From an uncultured Brachyspira sp. (lineage in GTDB: Bacteria > Spirochaetota > Brachyspiria > Brachyspirales > Brachyspiraceae), in contig CASGDY010000020.1 in assembly GCA_949300355.1 (NCBI GenBank), positions 1 to 38,725 of the forward strand: 38,725 nucleotides of DNA, written 5' to 3'. The position numbers were made by a program, and so were the translations under genes. Each line of letters starts with the position of its first letter. Position 1 is the stretch's first letter. The notes under the pieces were generated by a model that searched no databases, was not told where the DNA came from, and worked only from the letters and a program-made list of their open reading frames with translations. Below are positions 17,485 to 27,350 of this stretch, piece by piece.

Positions 17485-19114
17485 ATGCTTTATATTATCT
17501 GCAATAGTATTATTAATTTTAATTATTATACTAATAAAAAGAATTTTTAATAACAAAAAAAGTTTATCCCCAAAATATATAAAAAAACAAATAGAAGAAT
17601 TAACAAAGAAAATTAATGAAGATGAAAAAGATTATGTATCTATTTATCAATTAGCAAAACTTAAAGAACAAATAGGTGAAATAGAAGAAGCCTTAAAAAT
17701 GTATGAGCAATTACTTCAGCTTTCTTTCTTTAAAGAAAAAGAAGAATTAGAAATATGTCAAAAACTTGAAACTTTTTATGAGAATTTTGATAAAAATGAG
17801 GAAGCTTTTAAATATACTCTAAAAATTGCCAGATTAGATTCTAATAATATGCCATGTAATATTAAAGTAGGAACTACTCTTTGCAATGAAGGATACTATA
17901 TAATAGCATGCGATTATTTTAATAAGGCCATATTAAATAAAAATGGATTTGATATAGATGATCTTAAAGCGGCAGCATTTAGTTTTTTTAAAACAAAAGA
18001 TTATAAAAAATCTATTGTATTTTTAGAAGAACTTCAGAAAAGATTAGCAAAAGAAAATGATAAAGATATAGATAATATTAATCAAACATTAATATCTATG
18101 TATATGCTTTCTGATGAATTAAATATAGCAAGAGGTTTTATAGAACAGATTATAATGAATAAAAATATCAATAATCAATTATATATAGACAGAATTTATT
18201 TGCATATATTATATAAAGTTCTTGATAATGAAAAGTTTAGAGAATTATATGATAATCTATATAAAAAATATAATATATCAAACCCTAATAAAAAAATATC
18301 CGATTTAGTATTAGACTATTCTTTCTATTCATATTTTTTAAGAGATATAGCTTTATCAAAAAGATTATTTGAAATTATAAATGATTTAAAATTGCCTGAA
18401 TTAAATACTTATAATTTTGACCTTATAATAAAATATTTATCAGATATAAATAAAGCCACAGAACAGCTTAACAAATTAAGAAGTCTAATGAAATTGGATA
18501 ATTCTAAAAATGATAATTATGAAAAGTATGTAGAAAAAGAAGATATTCAAAATTGGGAGAGAGCTGTAGATTTATGGGAAGGTTCTTTTATAGATATAAG
18601 TTATTTAGCTTCTCTTATAACAATACAAAATAATATAAATGTTAAGAAAATATTAGATGAATTAAAAATAGATGAGGATAACAGCAGCAATGAAATGAGT
18701 TTAAAGATTGTGCAGAAAGTAGATAAAATTTATAATATGAATATTATAGATTTCAAAAAATTATGCCAAAATTTAATACGAACAAAATTATCTCATTCTA
18801 TCATACAGGAATATACTGATGCGTCTTCTAACAGCGATTACGGAGATGAGGTTAATTATATAACATACAATATCAAAGGAAATAAAAGAGATACTACTTT
18901 AATATCTTTTAAAAGATGGAAAAAAATTGAAATCGGCGAATTAATGATTAGAGACTTTTTAATGATGATTAATGAATCAGGGGCTAGAAATGGTATTTTA
19001 ATAGTGCCTGTAACATTAAGCAATAGTGCTAAAAGTTATGTTTCATACAATGAAAAAGTAACTGTTTATTCAAGAAATCAATTTAATAATCTTCTTAAAG
19101 AAGAAAAACTATAA
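17485..19114 (+). CDS. TPR protein with degenerate Mrr-like C-terminal domain; apparent N-terminal frameshift
   Basis: The uninterrupted ATG frame is 17699-19114 (471 residues), but that ATG has no ribosome site. The same frame is open back to 17483 and encodes a membrane segment (LSAIVLLILIIILIKRIF) plus coiled helices. The only good start, ATG 17485 after AGGAAGG, is one base out of frame with it. A one-base indel near 17488-17491 would join them. The middle is TPR-like helical repeats. The last 105 residues resemble an Mrr/PD-(D/E)xK nuclease fold (TLISFKRWKK, then IGELMIRDFL and GILIVP). The usual QxK reads SFK and the metal-binding Asp appears replaced, so it is probably not an active nuclease. 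The protein is likely anchored with a cytoplasmic body. It ends at a hairpin shared with the convergent gene. Confidence 0.7.
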
Positions 19115-19136
19115 TAAAAAGCAATTATAAAAATAA

Positions 19137-19173
19137 AAAAGTGATAGTATATTTTACATAAACTATCACTTTT
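19137..19173. terminator. Terminator between convergent genes
   Basis: A perfect 12-bp inverted repeat (19137-19148 with 19162-19173) with a 13-base loop. The T-rich tail is best on the minus strand, serving the lipoprotein at 19197; the plus strand ends in TTTT only. Confidence 0.82.
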
Positions 19174-19196
19174 GAAAATTAAAAATAAGCGAAAAT

Positions 19197-20135
19197 TTAT
19201 TTCAACATTTCTCTATCTACTAAATCATTAGCAGGAACATAATCATTTATTACTTGTGAAAAAACTAAAGTATCAACAAAGCCGCCTCTTTTTATAGAAA
19301 GGAAAAGATCGTTATATTCATTTTCAGGCATACCTAATTTCTTCATAGTTACAGCCTTATAAAATACAGCATCATTAGCAAATCTAGTTCTAGGATATTC
19401 TGTAATTACTCTGTCAAACAAAGCTATAGCTTCCTGAAGTTCATTCTTATCATTAGAATAAGTTTGATAAAGCATACCATTCCATAATAATGAAAGAGGT
19501 TTAAATTTTTCTATAGAAGTTAATCCTTCTACTTTCTTAAAGCATTCATCAGCTAAAGTAATATGATTTTTAACTACAGTATTATTTGATTTTCCTTCTT
19601 TAGCAAGGAAATAATGAACTATACCTTTAAATTGATATAAATGTCCCGCATCAACATCTTCAGGTAAATTATTAAAATCTAATTTATTTATATAGTCTAG
19701 AGCCTGAGTATACTCTTTATTAGCTATCATAACTCTTATTTCTCTAATCATCAAAGGATCATTTTGAGAAGTCCAAGGGCTATAAAAATTATATATAGTA
19801 GCTTTTAATGGTCTTTTTTTAGCAGGCACTACTGCAGCAGAAGATGCTGTAGTGTTATTATCTGTTCTATTAATATTTTGATTAGGCTTGTTATTTACTG
19901 CCTGATTGTTATTAATATTATTATTTGCTGAAGATGACATATTATTTGATGTACTGCCTGTATTATCAGAAAAACCGTTATTAGTTTCAACAACTACATC
20001 ATTGCTTGATGAGTTTTGATATTCCTTTTCTATTTCATTAATATAATCATCTTCTATATTACTTTCAGGTTTTTTACATGATATTGTAAAAACTAACAAT
20101 AAAGCTATTAATATTGCTAAAGACTTCTTTATCAT
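19197..20135 (-). CDS. TPR-containing lipoprotein
   Basis: This 312-residue protein starts at the ATG at 20135, six bases after GGAG; an in-frame TTG four codons earlier lies inside that ribosome site and is rejected. The signal peptide ends with the lipobox TISC and KKPESN, so it is predicted to be lipid-anchored. Residues about 30-105 are a low-complexity Asn/Ser/Thr linker. The rest is helical, with TPR-like segments (EYTQALDYINKLD and AIALFDRVITEYPRTRFANDAVFYKA), the second strongly like the BamD/YfiO type of TPR. A scaffold role in the envelope is plausible; a BamD assignment is not certain. Confidence 0.82.
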   Translation of the reverse strand: MIKKSLAILIALLLVFTISCKKPESNIEDDYINEIEKEYQNSSSNDVVVETNNGFSDNTGSTSNNMSSSANNNINNNQAVNNKPNQNINRTDNNTTASSAAVVPAKKRPLKATIYNFYSPWTSQNDPLMIREIRVMIANKEYTQALDYINKLDFNNLPEDVDAGHLYQFKGIVHYFLAKEGKSNNTVVKNHITLADECFKKVEGLTSIEKFKPLSLLWNGMLYQTYSNDKNELQEAIALFDRVITEYPRTRFANDAVFYKAVTMKKLGMPENEYNDLFLSIKRGGFVDTLVFSQVINDYVPANDLVDREMLK

Positions 20136-20214
20136 TTTCCGCTCCAAACTTATTTTTATATTGTTTTTTTTATTTTCGGAAATTATAAAAAAAGTGTTAG
20201 AATAATATTTATTG

Positions 20215-21162
20215 TTATGATATATAATTTTCTATGTTTTTATAATATAATTTTTGTTTATGTTCTTCTCTAGCATTATCAGCATAAGAGTGTATTTTTT
20301 TGTCGGCATATGCAAAATATCTGTCATATGCTTTTTTGCAGTAATTTTCATGCTTGCCTTTTATTCCTGTAGGAGGATTCTCAAATTTATAAACTCCATT
20401 AACTCTCCAGAAATTTAATATACCTATACTAATAGCATCAACAGGACATCTAAATGCACAGCTTGTACACATTACGCATTTATTTTTGAATTTTATATTC
20501 CCTTTTTCATCATTATAAATATTATTAACAGGACATTTTTTAATGCATAAATTACAATGGGTACAAATCTTTTTTACTCTGAATAAATTACCATTCACTT
20601 TCATAGCAGGATGCTCTATTCTAAATAAAAATGCTATTAATCTTGCGAATGGAAATCTCTTCAAAAAACTTTCCTTGACTTGTAAAACTTCATTAGCCTC
20701 TATAACACATAAAGCCTTAGCAGTTTTCCACATCTTAGCAGCAAACTCATCAGTATGCCTGAATATTATATTATAAGGCATTATATAATGATATTCGTTA
20801 GTAAGCACATAGCCTTTGGGTTTTAATCTTGCCATTAAAGGCTCTGAAGAAATATTATTAATTGTTAAAGGTTCTCCGGAAGTTTTTATAATAAATATCT
20901 TTTTATTGTCTAGCTTTGGAAATAATTTTATTAAATCAAAAATAGGATAAGGGGCATTGAATCCATGTATAGGATAAGCAAGCCCAACATAATCATAATT
21001 TTCAGGATTAGGCATATCATCAAAATTATCGCCTACATTATATACTAAAGTTTCAACGCAGTTTTCTTCAAATATTTTTTTATATTCATTAGATGCTTTT
21101 TCAGTGTTTCCGGTTCCAGAAAAACAGTATATTACAGCTTTTTTGTTTTCATAAATACTCAT
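20215..21162 (-). CDS. EFR1-type flavodoxin-ferredoxin fusion protein
   Basis: This protein of about 315 residues has a flavodoxin domain first (SGTGNT phosphate loop, then YPIHGFNAP) and two [4Fe-4S] clusters near the C-terminus: CTHCNLCIKKCP and CVMCTSCAFRCP, both CxxCxxCxxxCP. This is the EFR1 family layout, thought to pass electrons between an FMN and Fe-S clusters in the cytoplasm. The start is uncertain. ATG 21162 has AGG nine bases upstream, and ATG 21168 is two codons earlier with AGG only three bases away. A TTG at 21246 would add a basic leader not typical of the family. It is monocistronic here. Confidence 0.87.
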   Translation of the reverse strand: MSIYENKKAVIYCFSGTGNTEKASNEYKKIFEENCVETLVYNVGDNFDDMPNPENYDYVGLAYPIHGFNAPYPIFDLIKLFPKLDNKKIFIIKTSGEPLTINNISSEPLMARLKPKGYVLTNEYHYIMPYNIIFRHTDEFAAKMWKTAKALCVIEANEVLQVKESFLKRFPFARLIAFLFRIEHPAMKVNGNLFRVKKICTHCNLCIKKCPVNNIYNDEKGNIKFKNKCVMCTSCAFRCPVDAISIGILNFWRVNGVYKFENPPTGIKGKHENYCKKAYDRYFAYADKKIHSYADNAREEHKQKLYYKNIENYIS

Positions 21163-21495
21163 TCTCATTAACCTACTTTTACATATATTGAAAATATATT
21201 TTATTAATTTTTTTATTGCTATTTTTCTCTGCTTGTATGCTGTCAAAAAATTGTAATTTTAACATATACTTTTAATTAATTAAAAAAATAAGTCTATATC
21301 TAATTAAATAATAAAAACTTACTTTCAGTATACATTAATTATACTAAAGTGTTATATTTTGTCAAAAAATTATTTTCGGTTTAATAGCAAATACAGCAAT
21401 TTTATTTTTGCATAATATAAATATTTTATATATACTGATAATATCTAAAATATTATATAACAGCATTTTTCATATTTTTTCAATATTATTACTCA

Positions 21496-23052
21496 TTAAA
21501 CTTTTTTGTAATGAGCCTTAAAATCTTCATCGAAATAATAAAGCATATTTTCATCTTTATCATGAGAATCATACCAAACCTGTGCAAAGTAAGGATTTTT
21601 TTTAGCAAGCATATCAAAGTTCCATTGATAATCAGGCATACATTTTTCGCACCAATGACCAGCCTTTATCACTGTAAATGGTGAAGCTTCAAATTCATGA
21701 CCTTCTGCACAAGCCCATTTTAATTTTGTATGTAAATCACCTTTAGTCATGCTAGTGCTTAAAAGTTTTCCGCCTCTGAACTCTGCAGCTTTTTTCAAGT
21801 CTTCTATATCAATCTCACTGTCTTTTTTACTTTCATCATAACCATGATTAAGAAGTTTGGCATTCTTTATATCAAGCAAAGCCTTATAATCTATATAATT
21901 TCCTTCTGAGTCTTTATTCTCGAATAATAAATTAAAATTCTCCCATTTCTTAGGCAAATTATCAAAAGCTTCTAAACTTCCGAATGTAGCTATAATCTTA
22001 CCGTCCTCTCCGTTTCTTCTCCAATATGTAGGCGAATTAGGATGAGGTAAAAGTCTTTGTATAGCAAAAAATGATATCAAAGAAGGAGGTACTATTTTAC
22101 CTAATGAATAATACCAATGAGTTTTTCCTATTTCATTCCAATAATCTATAACTGATTCTTTTTGATAAGAGAATAATTCTTCAAGTTTGTGTCCGTCATA
22201 ATACCAAAGTCCATGGAAATTTCTTGTAGCATTCCAATTAGGCTTCATATATGTTTTAGCTGATCCGCCTATGAGTTTAAATCCGTCATTAAAAGTATCA
22301 TAACCTATAAGTCTGTTTTCTGCCTTGCTTCCCAAATTGAAACAGCCCTTCCAGAAATAATCATCTAAATTACCTTTAATATCCTCTTCAATAATTCTTT
22401 TCATTAACAAACCGCTATCTCTTGCAGTAGCCCATTCAAGAGGTGCATTATAGCAAGTATGGAACATTAATCCGTCGCTCATATTATCAGTAAGCATTCT
22501 ATTATGAAGCATTGCTGTTTGTCTTATTATAGCTCTATTTTCTAATGATGAATTAAGTACATATCTTTCTCCTTTCAATTTTGAAAAAGAATAAACGTCA
22601 TAAGAGCTTATAAGTAACGGGTCGCCAACTCTTCCCCAAGGGTGTTTTTCATTTCTATTGCCGTAAAGTGCTACAGTTGATATATGTACAAATTTAGGAC
22701 GTTTATTTTTATCCATTTCTTCCAATATATCAACTATATGCTTGACTCCTACAAAATTTGTAAGATGTGCTAGTTTAGGGTATTGGTCTGATTTAGGAGG
22801 AATAACTGCTGCAAGATTAAGTATATAATGACTATCTTTTATCAATTTCTCACAATCATCTCGCTCATATAAATATCCGTAAATTATCTCTACTCTTTTA
22901 CCATATTGTCTTTTAAAATTTTCACCGGTTTTTTTGCTTTCTTTTCTTACAAGTACTTTTATGAGTTTAATATCCTCTATCTCAATTAACTGCCTTAAAG
23001 TTTCAAGTCCCATATTACCAGTAGCTCCTGTTAAGGCTATTACATATTCCAT
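21496..23052 (-). CDS. Extended SDR (NAD-dependent epimerase type) fused to a zinc-finger domain
   Basis: This is a 518-residue protein. The N-terminal 300 residues form an extended SDR with the dinucleotide loop TGATGNMG, the HISTVALYG strand and the catalytic YSFSK. The C-terminal part is unusual. After a linker, residues 444-474 carry C448-x3-H452 and C468-x2-C471 in a WxCxxGH...WCxxC arrangement, as in treble-clef zinc fingers that follow a W-C-x-x-G-H pattern. The last 44 residues are acidic and aromatic. The substrate is unknown. It is transcribed alone, divergently from the CAP-domain gene. Confidence 0.85.
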   Translation of the reverse strand: MEYVIALTGATGNMGLETLRQLIEIEDIKLIKVLVRKESKKTGENFKRQYGKRVEIIYGYLYERDDCEKLIKDSHYILNLAAVIPPKSDQYPKLAHLTNFVGVKHIVDILEEMDKNKRPKFVHISTVALYGNRNEKHPWGRVGDPLLISSYDVYSFSKLKGERYVLNSSLENRAIIRQTAMLHNRMLTDNMSDGLMFHTCYNAPLEWATARDSGLLMKRIIEEDIKGNLDDYFWKGCFNLGSKAENRLIGYDTFNDGFKLIGGSAKTYMKPNWNATRNFHGLWYYDGHKLEELFSYQKESVIDYWNEIGKTHWYYSLGKIVPPSLISFFAIQRLLPHPNSPTYWRRNGEDGKIIATFGSLEAFDNLPKKWENFNLLFENKDSEGNYIDYKALLDIKNAKLLNHGYDESKKDSEIDIEDLKKAAEFRGGKLLSTSMTKGDLHTKLKWACAEGHEFEASPFTVIKAGHWCEKCMPDYQWNFDMLAKKNPYFAQVWYDSHDKDENMLYYFDEDFKAHYKKV

Positions 23053-23163
23053 TTAACTATCCTCAATACTAATTTTTTTTACATAATATACTATATTTAG
23101 TTTTATATATATAATATACTAAAAACTACTTTTTGTAAATAATGTGTTAAAAGGTATCAAAAA

Positions 23164-23991
23164 ATGAAGACGTTTCATAAATTAATACTAATAATATTAA
23201 GTTTTATTTTTTATGCACAAATATCTTTTTCACAAAATAATAATGAAGCTTCTCAATTATTTCAATTAATAAATAATGAAAGAAAAAAATCTAATCTCAA
23301 TGAATATAAAACAGAAACTCAATTGCAAAATGCAGCTAATAAAAGAGTAAAAGAAATAGCTAACGGAGTAAGAAAATCTACTGCTTTGCAGGATAATAAT
23401 ATACAATTTTCTTCATACTCTGAAGGTTCTATTATTGCAGATATGACAGTAGAACAAGTATTTGCTCAAATGCTTAAATCACAAAGAAATTTAATACTAA
23501 ATAGTAAATTTACTCATGCAGCCGCCTCTGTATACGAAAGTAATGGTAAAAAATATTGGGTAATTATTTATGCGGCTTCAAGAAATGACAGTATAGTAAA
23601 ACAAGAATTAAATATACAAAAAGAGAGAGAAAGAGTTGTTGAATTATGCAATGAAGCTAGAAAGCAAAATAATGTATCTGTTTCTTTGGTATTGGATGCT
23701 AAATTAAGCGAAGCAGCACAGAAAAGAGCAGAAGAATTAATAAAATCATTCTCTCATACAAGACCAAACAGAACAGACTTTTCAACTGTATTAAAAGAAT
23801 ATAATATCACTTATAAAACAGCTGGTGAAAATATAGCTAACGGACAATTTGATGCTGATGATGTTATGAAATCTTGGCTAAAGTCACCAGGACACAGAGC
23901 TAATATACTTCAAAAGAATTTCGGAAAAATTGGAGTTGGTGTATTTGAATATAATGGCAGATTATATTGGGTACAGGTATTTACTAACTAA
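23164..23991 (+). CDS. Secreted protein with two CAP (SCP-like) domains
   Basis: This 275-residue protein has an N-terminal signal peptide (cleavage likely after ISFS, about residue 23) and no lipobox. Two copies of the CAP fold follow. The first, at about 27-150, is degenerate and lacks the usual histidines. The second, at about 155-275, is canonical: NEARKQ, SHTRPN, AGENIANG, SWLKSPGHRANIL and YWVQVF. In the family the histidines and glutamate of these motifs form a cavity that may bind metal or lipid; a catalytic role is not settled. It is probably periplasmic or secreted. No clear ribosome site precedes the ATG. Confidence 0.88.
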   Translation: MKTFHKLILIILSFIFYAQISFSQNNNEASQLFQLINNERKKSNLNEYKTETQLQNAANKRVKEIANGVRKSTALQDNNIQFSSYSEGSIIADMTVEQVFAQMLKSQRNLILNSKFTHAAASVYESNGKKYWVIIYAASRNDSIVKQELNIQKERERVVELCNEARKQNNVSVSLVLDAKLSEAAQKRAEELIKSFSHTRPNRTDFSTVLKEYNITYKTAGENIANGQFDADDVMKSWLKSPGHRANILQKNFGKIGVGVFEYNGRLYWVQVFTN

Positions 23992-24070
23992 TGATTTTAT
24001 ATCAACTTTTAATAAAATAGAAAAGTTTAATTATTAAATAAGAATTTAAATTATAACATTTGTCTTTTTG

Positions 24071-24094
24071 CAACTTTGCCAAAAAAAGTTGATA
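24071..24094. repeat. CAACTTT hairpin repeat, copy 1
   Basis: CAACTTTGCCAAAAAAAGTTG is an imperfect palindrome flanked by TTTTG on one side and ATA on the other. On the minus strand it matches the hairpins at 27351 and 35045 (TATCAACTTTT...AAAAGTTGCAAAA). Confidence 0.65.
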
Positions 24095-24151
24095 TAATTT
24101 TTAATTTATCTAAAAATATAATAATTTTAGTTTTTTTGTTTTATTTTGAAT

Positions 24152-24352
24152 CCCCGCCCTTTTAAATTTATAGTTTTAATTTCAATTAAAAATTTTATTT
24201 ATATTAAAAGCCAAATCAGAAAAAGCATGCCCGCCCAAGTTTTATTTAAATTTATAATGCATATACCGCACGGTAAATAGATTTTTATATATGATTTAAA
24301 TTGAATTGATAATTAAACTTATATTTTTAACTTTGCTCACCGTGCGTTAAAA
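24152..24352 (+). repeat. GC-rich nested inverted repeat, copy A (right end missing)
   Basis: The stretch 23992-24446 has no gene. It holds, in order, CCCCGCCC (24152-24159), GCCCGCCCAAGTTTT (about 24229-24243), ACCGCACG (24265-24272) and CACCGTGCGTTAA (24338-24350). These are the left arms and centre of the family described at 37391; the right outer arms (AACTTGGGCGGG and GGGCGGGG) are absent. Confidence 0.7.
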
Positions 24353-24380
24353 ATAATGCAGTAAAAAAATGCAATAAAAA

Positions 24381-24414
24381 AACAAGAGCACCATTTTTTA
24401 ATAGTACCCTTGTT
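24381..24414 (-). terminator. Rho-independent terminator of the argG-argH unit
   Basis: On the minus strand, arms 24414-24403 and 24392-24381 pair over 12 positions with G-U wobbles, followed by a run of seven T residues. The pairing only works on this strand. Confidence 0.78.
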
Positions 24415-24446
24415 CTATATTTTTTATTTACTTAAAAATAATAAAT

Positions 24447-24788
24447 TTATCTTCCGTTTGATTTAAGCCACTCTTCGTTTATCTTTATTACTTCTAAAAC
24501 AGCACTCTCGCTAGGACTTCCAATCATTGTCTTGTTAGAAACCTGAGCCTCCGGAGTTATACAAGCATAAATATCATCTTCAAAAAGGTCTGACTCTTTT
24601 TTATATTCTTCTATTGAAAGAGTAGAAAGATTTTTGTTGTTGTTTATTGAGTATACTACAAGACGTCCAGAAACACCATGTGCATCTCTGAAAGGCATAC
24701 CCTTCCTTACAAGATAATCGGCAACCTCAGTAGCATTCAAAAATCCTTCATTAACAGAATTAAGCATATTATCTTTATTAACTTTCAT
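24447..24788 (-). pseudogene. argH: 3' fragment of argininosuccinate lyase gene
   Basis: This 113-residue frame is the C-terminal domain of ArgH: NKDNMLNSVNEGFLNATE, then ADYLVRKGMPFRDAHGVSG, typical of the family's C-terminal helix-turn region. It opens at an ATG inside the second copy of a 40-bp tandem duplication and repeats the last eight residues (MKVNKDNM) of the upstream fragment. Deleting one 40-bp copy restores a continuous ArgH of about 462 residues, the normal length. Without that repair the catalytic core and this domain are separate polypeptides. Internal initiation at this ATG is possible but no strong ribosome site is seen. Confidence 0.85.
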
Positions 24789-24844
24789 TGTTTTTAATAC
24801 ATTACATATTATCTTTATTAACTTTCATTGTTTTTAATACATTA
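24765..24844. repeat. Exact 40-bp tandem duplication inside argH
   Basis: 24765-24804 and 24805-24844 are identical over all 40 bases with no match beyond. Because 40 is not a multiple of three, it shifts the argH frame and creates the stop at 24804-24802. Confidence 0.97.
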
Positions 24845-25875
24845 GGAAGTATAGATAAACAATTCTTAACATTCTCTAAAGAATCAAATATACCCTCTTT
24901 GTCCTCCTGCATATCTTTATTGTATGCTAAAGGCAAAGACTTCATCACTGTCAATATAGAAAATAAATTTCCGTAAACCCTTCCAGTCTTTCCGCGAATA
25001 AGCTCAAGTATGTCCGGATTCTTCTTTTGAGGCATTAAACTTGAACCTGTTGTAAACTCATCATCAAATTCTACAAATTTGAATTCTGAAGTAGAATATA
25101 ATATAAGCTCCTCAGAAAAACGGCTTAAATGCATCATTATTATTGATAAAGCAGATTCCACCTCAATAACAAAATCCCTGTCAGATACTGCATCCAATGA
25201 GTTAAGCATAACATTTTTGAAATTGAGAGTTTCAGCAGTTTTTTTGTTGTCTATTTTGTAGGTAGAACAAGCCAAAGCACCTGCACCTAAAGGCATAACA
25301 TCTATTCTTTTGTAGGCATCAGTCAATCTGTCAAAATCTCTTTTAAACATCTCAACATAAGCACCTAAATAATGTGCAAATGTTATAACCTGCGCCCTTT
25401 GAAGATGTGTGTATCCGCTCATATAGGTTTTTGTATGCTCTTTTTGAATGCTTACCAATGTAGAAATTAAATCTAGTATTAAAGATTTTATATTCTCTGC
25501 TTTGTTTTTTAAATGCATTCTCAAATCAAGTGCCACCTGATCATTTCTGCTTCTTCCTGTATGAACTTTTTTTCCTACTTCCCCTACTCTATCAATAAGC
25601 CATCTTTCAACTTGAGTATGAATATCCTCTAATTCAAAATCAAATTGAAGTTTATTATTTTCAATATCATCTAAAATTTGTTTTAAACCATTTATTATAG
25701 TTACGCTTTCTTCAAGAGGAATTATTGAGCATTCTCCAAGCATTTTTGCATGTGCTATGCTTCCTAATATATCCTCTTTATACATCTTACAATCGAAAGA
25801 TAATGATGAATTAAAATCATTAGCTTCCTTGTTAAGCTCTTTAGAAAAGCGTCCCCCCCATAATTTTTCTTTCAT
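24802..25875 (-). pseudogene. argH: 5' fragment of argininosuccinate lyase gene (catalytic core, truncated)
   Basis: This 357-residue frame covers most of ArgH, which splits argininosuccinate into arginine and fumarate. The start MKEKLWGGRF, the HTGRSRNDQ and THLQRAQ motifs, and the fumarase/aspartase-superfamily signature GSSLMPQKKNP at 277-287 are all intact. It ends early, right after MKVNKDNM, because the 40-bp duplication brings in a TAA. The lost part is the C-terminal domain encoded by 24447-24788. The gene begins six bases after the argG stop, so the two are co-transcribed. Activity of the truncated form is doubtful; the tetramer normally needs the whole chain. If the duplication is an assembly error, the gene is intact. 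Confidence 0.88.
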
Positions 25876-25881
25876 AATTAA

Positions 25882-27102
25882 TTATTTTAACCCCATTTTT
25901 TTCACTTGCTCTTTCATCAAAGCATTAACTTTCAAAGGAAGTCCGTAAAGAGTAATGAAGCCTTGAGCATCATGGTGATTGTATAATTCTCCTGTAGTAA
26001 AGCTAGCTAAACTCTGATTATAAAGTGAATAAGGAGAAGTAACACCAGAAGGTATAATATTACCTTTGTATAATTTTAATTTTACTTTTCCTGTTACAGT
26101 TTGCTGAGTGCTGTCAATGAATGCACATAAAGCCTCTCTTAAAGGAGTAAACCATCTTCCGCTATATACTAAATCAGTTAATTTATGAGAAACTACATGT
26201 TTGAAATATAATGTTTCTCTGTCTAAACATAAATGCTCAATTTCTCTATGAGCAGCATAAAGAATAGTGCCGCCCGGAGTTTCATATACGCCTCTGCATT
26301 TGATTCCTACTACTCTGTTTTCTAATAAATCAACTATACCAACAGCATGCTTTCCGCCTATTTCATTTAAGTATTTAACTAAATCAGAAGGAGAGAAAGT
26401 TTTTCCGTCTACTTTAGTTGGTATGCCTTTTTCAAATTCTAATTCTACAAACTGACCTTCATTAGGAGCGTTTTCTATAGTGTTTGATAATTTAAGAAGT
26501 CTTTCATAATTAGGCATATTAGCAGGATCTTCAAGCTCTAATCCCTCATGTGATAAATGCCAAAGGTTCTTATCTCTTGAATAAGAATCATCTTTTTTCA
26601 TAGGAACTTCTATATTTCTGTCTTCCAAATATTTGATTTCTTCTTCTCTTGAAGCAATGTTCCATTCTCTCCAAGGAGCAATGATTTCAAAGTTAGGAGC
26701 TAATGCTTTCACTGTTAATTCAAATCTTACTTGGTCATTACCTTTTCCTGTAGCACCATGTGCTATAGCAGTAGCACCTTCTTCTAAAGCAACCTCAACA
26801 AGTTTTTTTGCTATTAAAGGTCTTGCTGCAGAAGTACCAAGCAAATATTTATCCTCATAAGTAGCTTCAGCTTTAACTATAGGATAAATATAGTCTGTAA
26901 CAAACTCATCTTCGCATTTAACTAATCTGTATTTTACAGCACCAGTTTTTAAAGCTCTTTCCTCTAAACCGTCAGTTTCTGTACCTTGACCGACATCTAC
27001 ACATACAGCGATTACATCATAATCATAATTCTCTTTAAGCCATGGTATAATAACTGTAGTGTCCAAACCGCCTGAATAGGCTAATACTAATTTTTTTTTC
27101 AT
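25882..27102 (-). CDS. argG: Argininosuccinate synthase
   Basis: This 406-residue ligase joins citrulline and aspartate with ATP to give argininosuccinate. The ATP-pyrophosphatase loop [10 protein letters not shown] is at residues 8-17 and the family's [21 protein letters not shown] and ...[15 protein letters not shown] motifs are present. I take the ATG at 27102 as the native start because [12 protein letters not shown] is the normal N-terminus. An exact 24-bp duplication provides a second in-frame ATG at 27126, each behind its own AGGGAT site, which could add MKKKKGFI. The gene is followed by argH after six bases. Confidence 0.95.
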   Translation of the reverse strand: MKKKLVLAYSGGLDTTVIIPWLKENYDYDVIAVCVDVGQGTETDGLEERALKTGAVKYRLVKCEDEFVTDYIYPIVKAEATYEDKYLLGTSAARPLIAKKLVEVALEEGATAIAHGATGKGNDQVRFELTVKALAPNFEIIAPWREWNIASREEEIKYLEDRNIEVPMKKDDSYSRDKNLWHLSHEGLELEDPANMPNYERLLKLSNTIENAPNEGQFVELEFEKGIPTKVDGKTFSPSDLVKYLNEIGGKHAVGIVDLLENRVVGIKCRGVYETPGGTILYAAHREIEHLCLDRETLYFKHVVSHKLTDLVYSGRWFTPLREALCAFIDSTQQTVTGKVKLKLYKGNIIPSGVTSPYSLYNQSLASFTTGELYNHHDAQGFITLYGLPLKVNALMKEQVKKMGLK

Positions 27103-27138
27103 GATAAATCCCTTTTTTTTTTTCATGATAAATCCCTT
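27091..27138. repeat. Exact 24-bp tandem duplication at the argG start
   Basis: 27091-27114 equals 27115-27138 over 24 bases, each unit holding a T-run, the start codon complement and the ribosome site. It is in frame, so it doubles the translation start without breaking argG. Confidence 0.95.
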
Positions 27139-27350
27139 ATTATATAAGATATTTTTTATTTATATTAAAAATCTTAAGTTTATTAATTTTTTATCGTTCT
27201 TTTTCCCGCCGCTTTATCAAATAAATATTTATCATTATTCCAACATCGCAAATGTACTTTGTAATGATAATATAATTTTATAAAATTAAAAAGTTTTGGT
27301 ATATACTTAAACAATATAGTTCGTCAATTTATATATTTTTATAGATATAT

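Noticed and set aside
20136-20147. TTG start for the TPR lipoprotein
   Set aside because: It lies inside the ribosome site of the ATG at 20135 and would precede a normal lipoprotein signal.
23992-24446. CRISPR array or phage remnant in the repeat-rich gap
   Set aside because: Repeats are not regularly spaced and are palindromic over hundreds of bases; no cas, integrase or phage gene is nearby.
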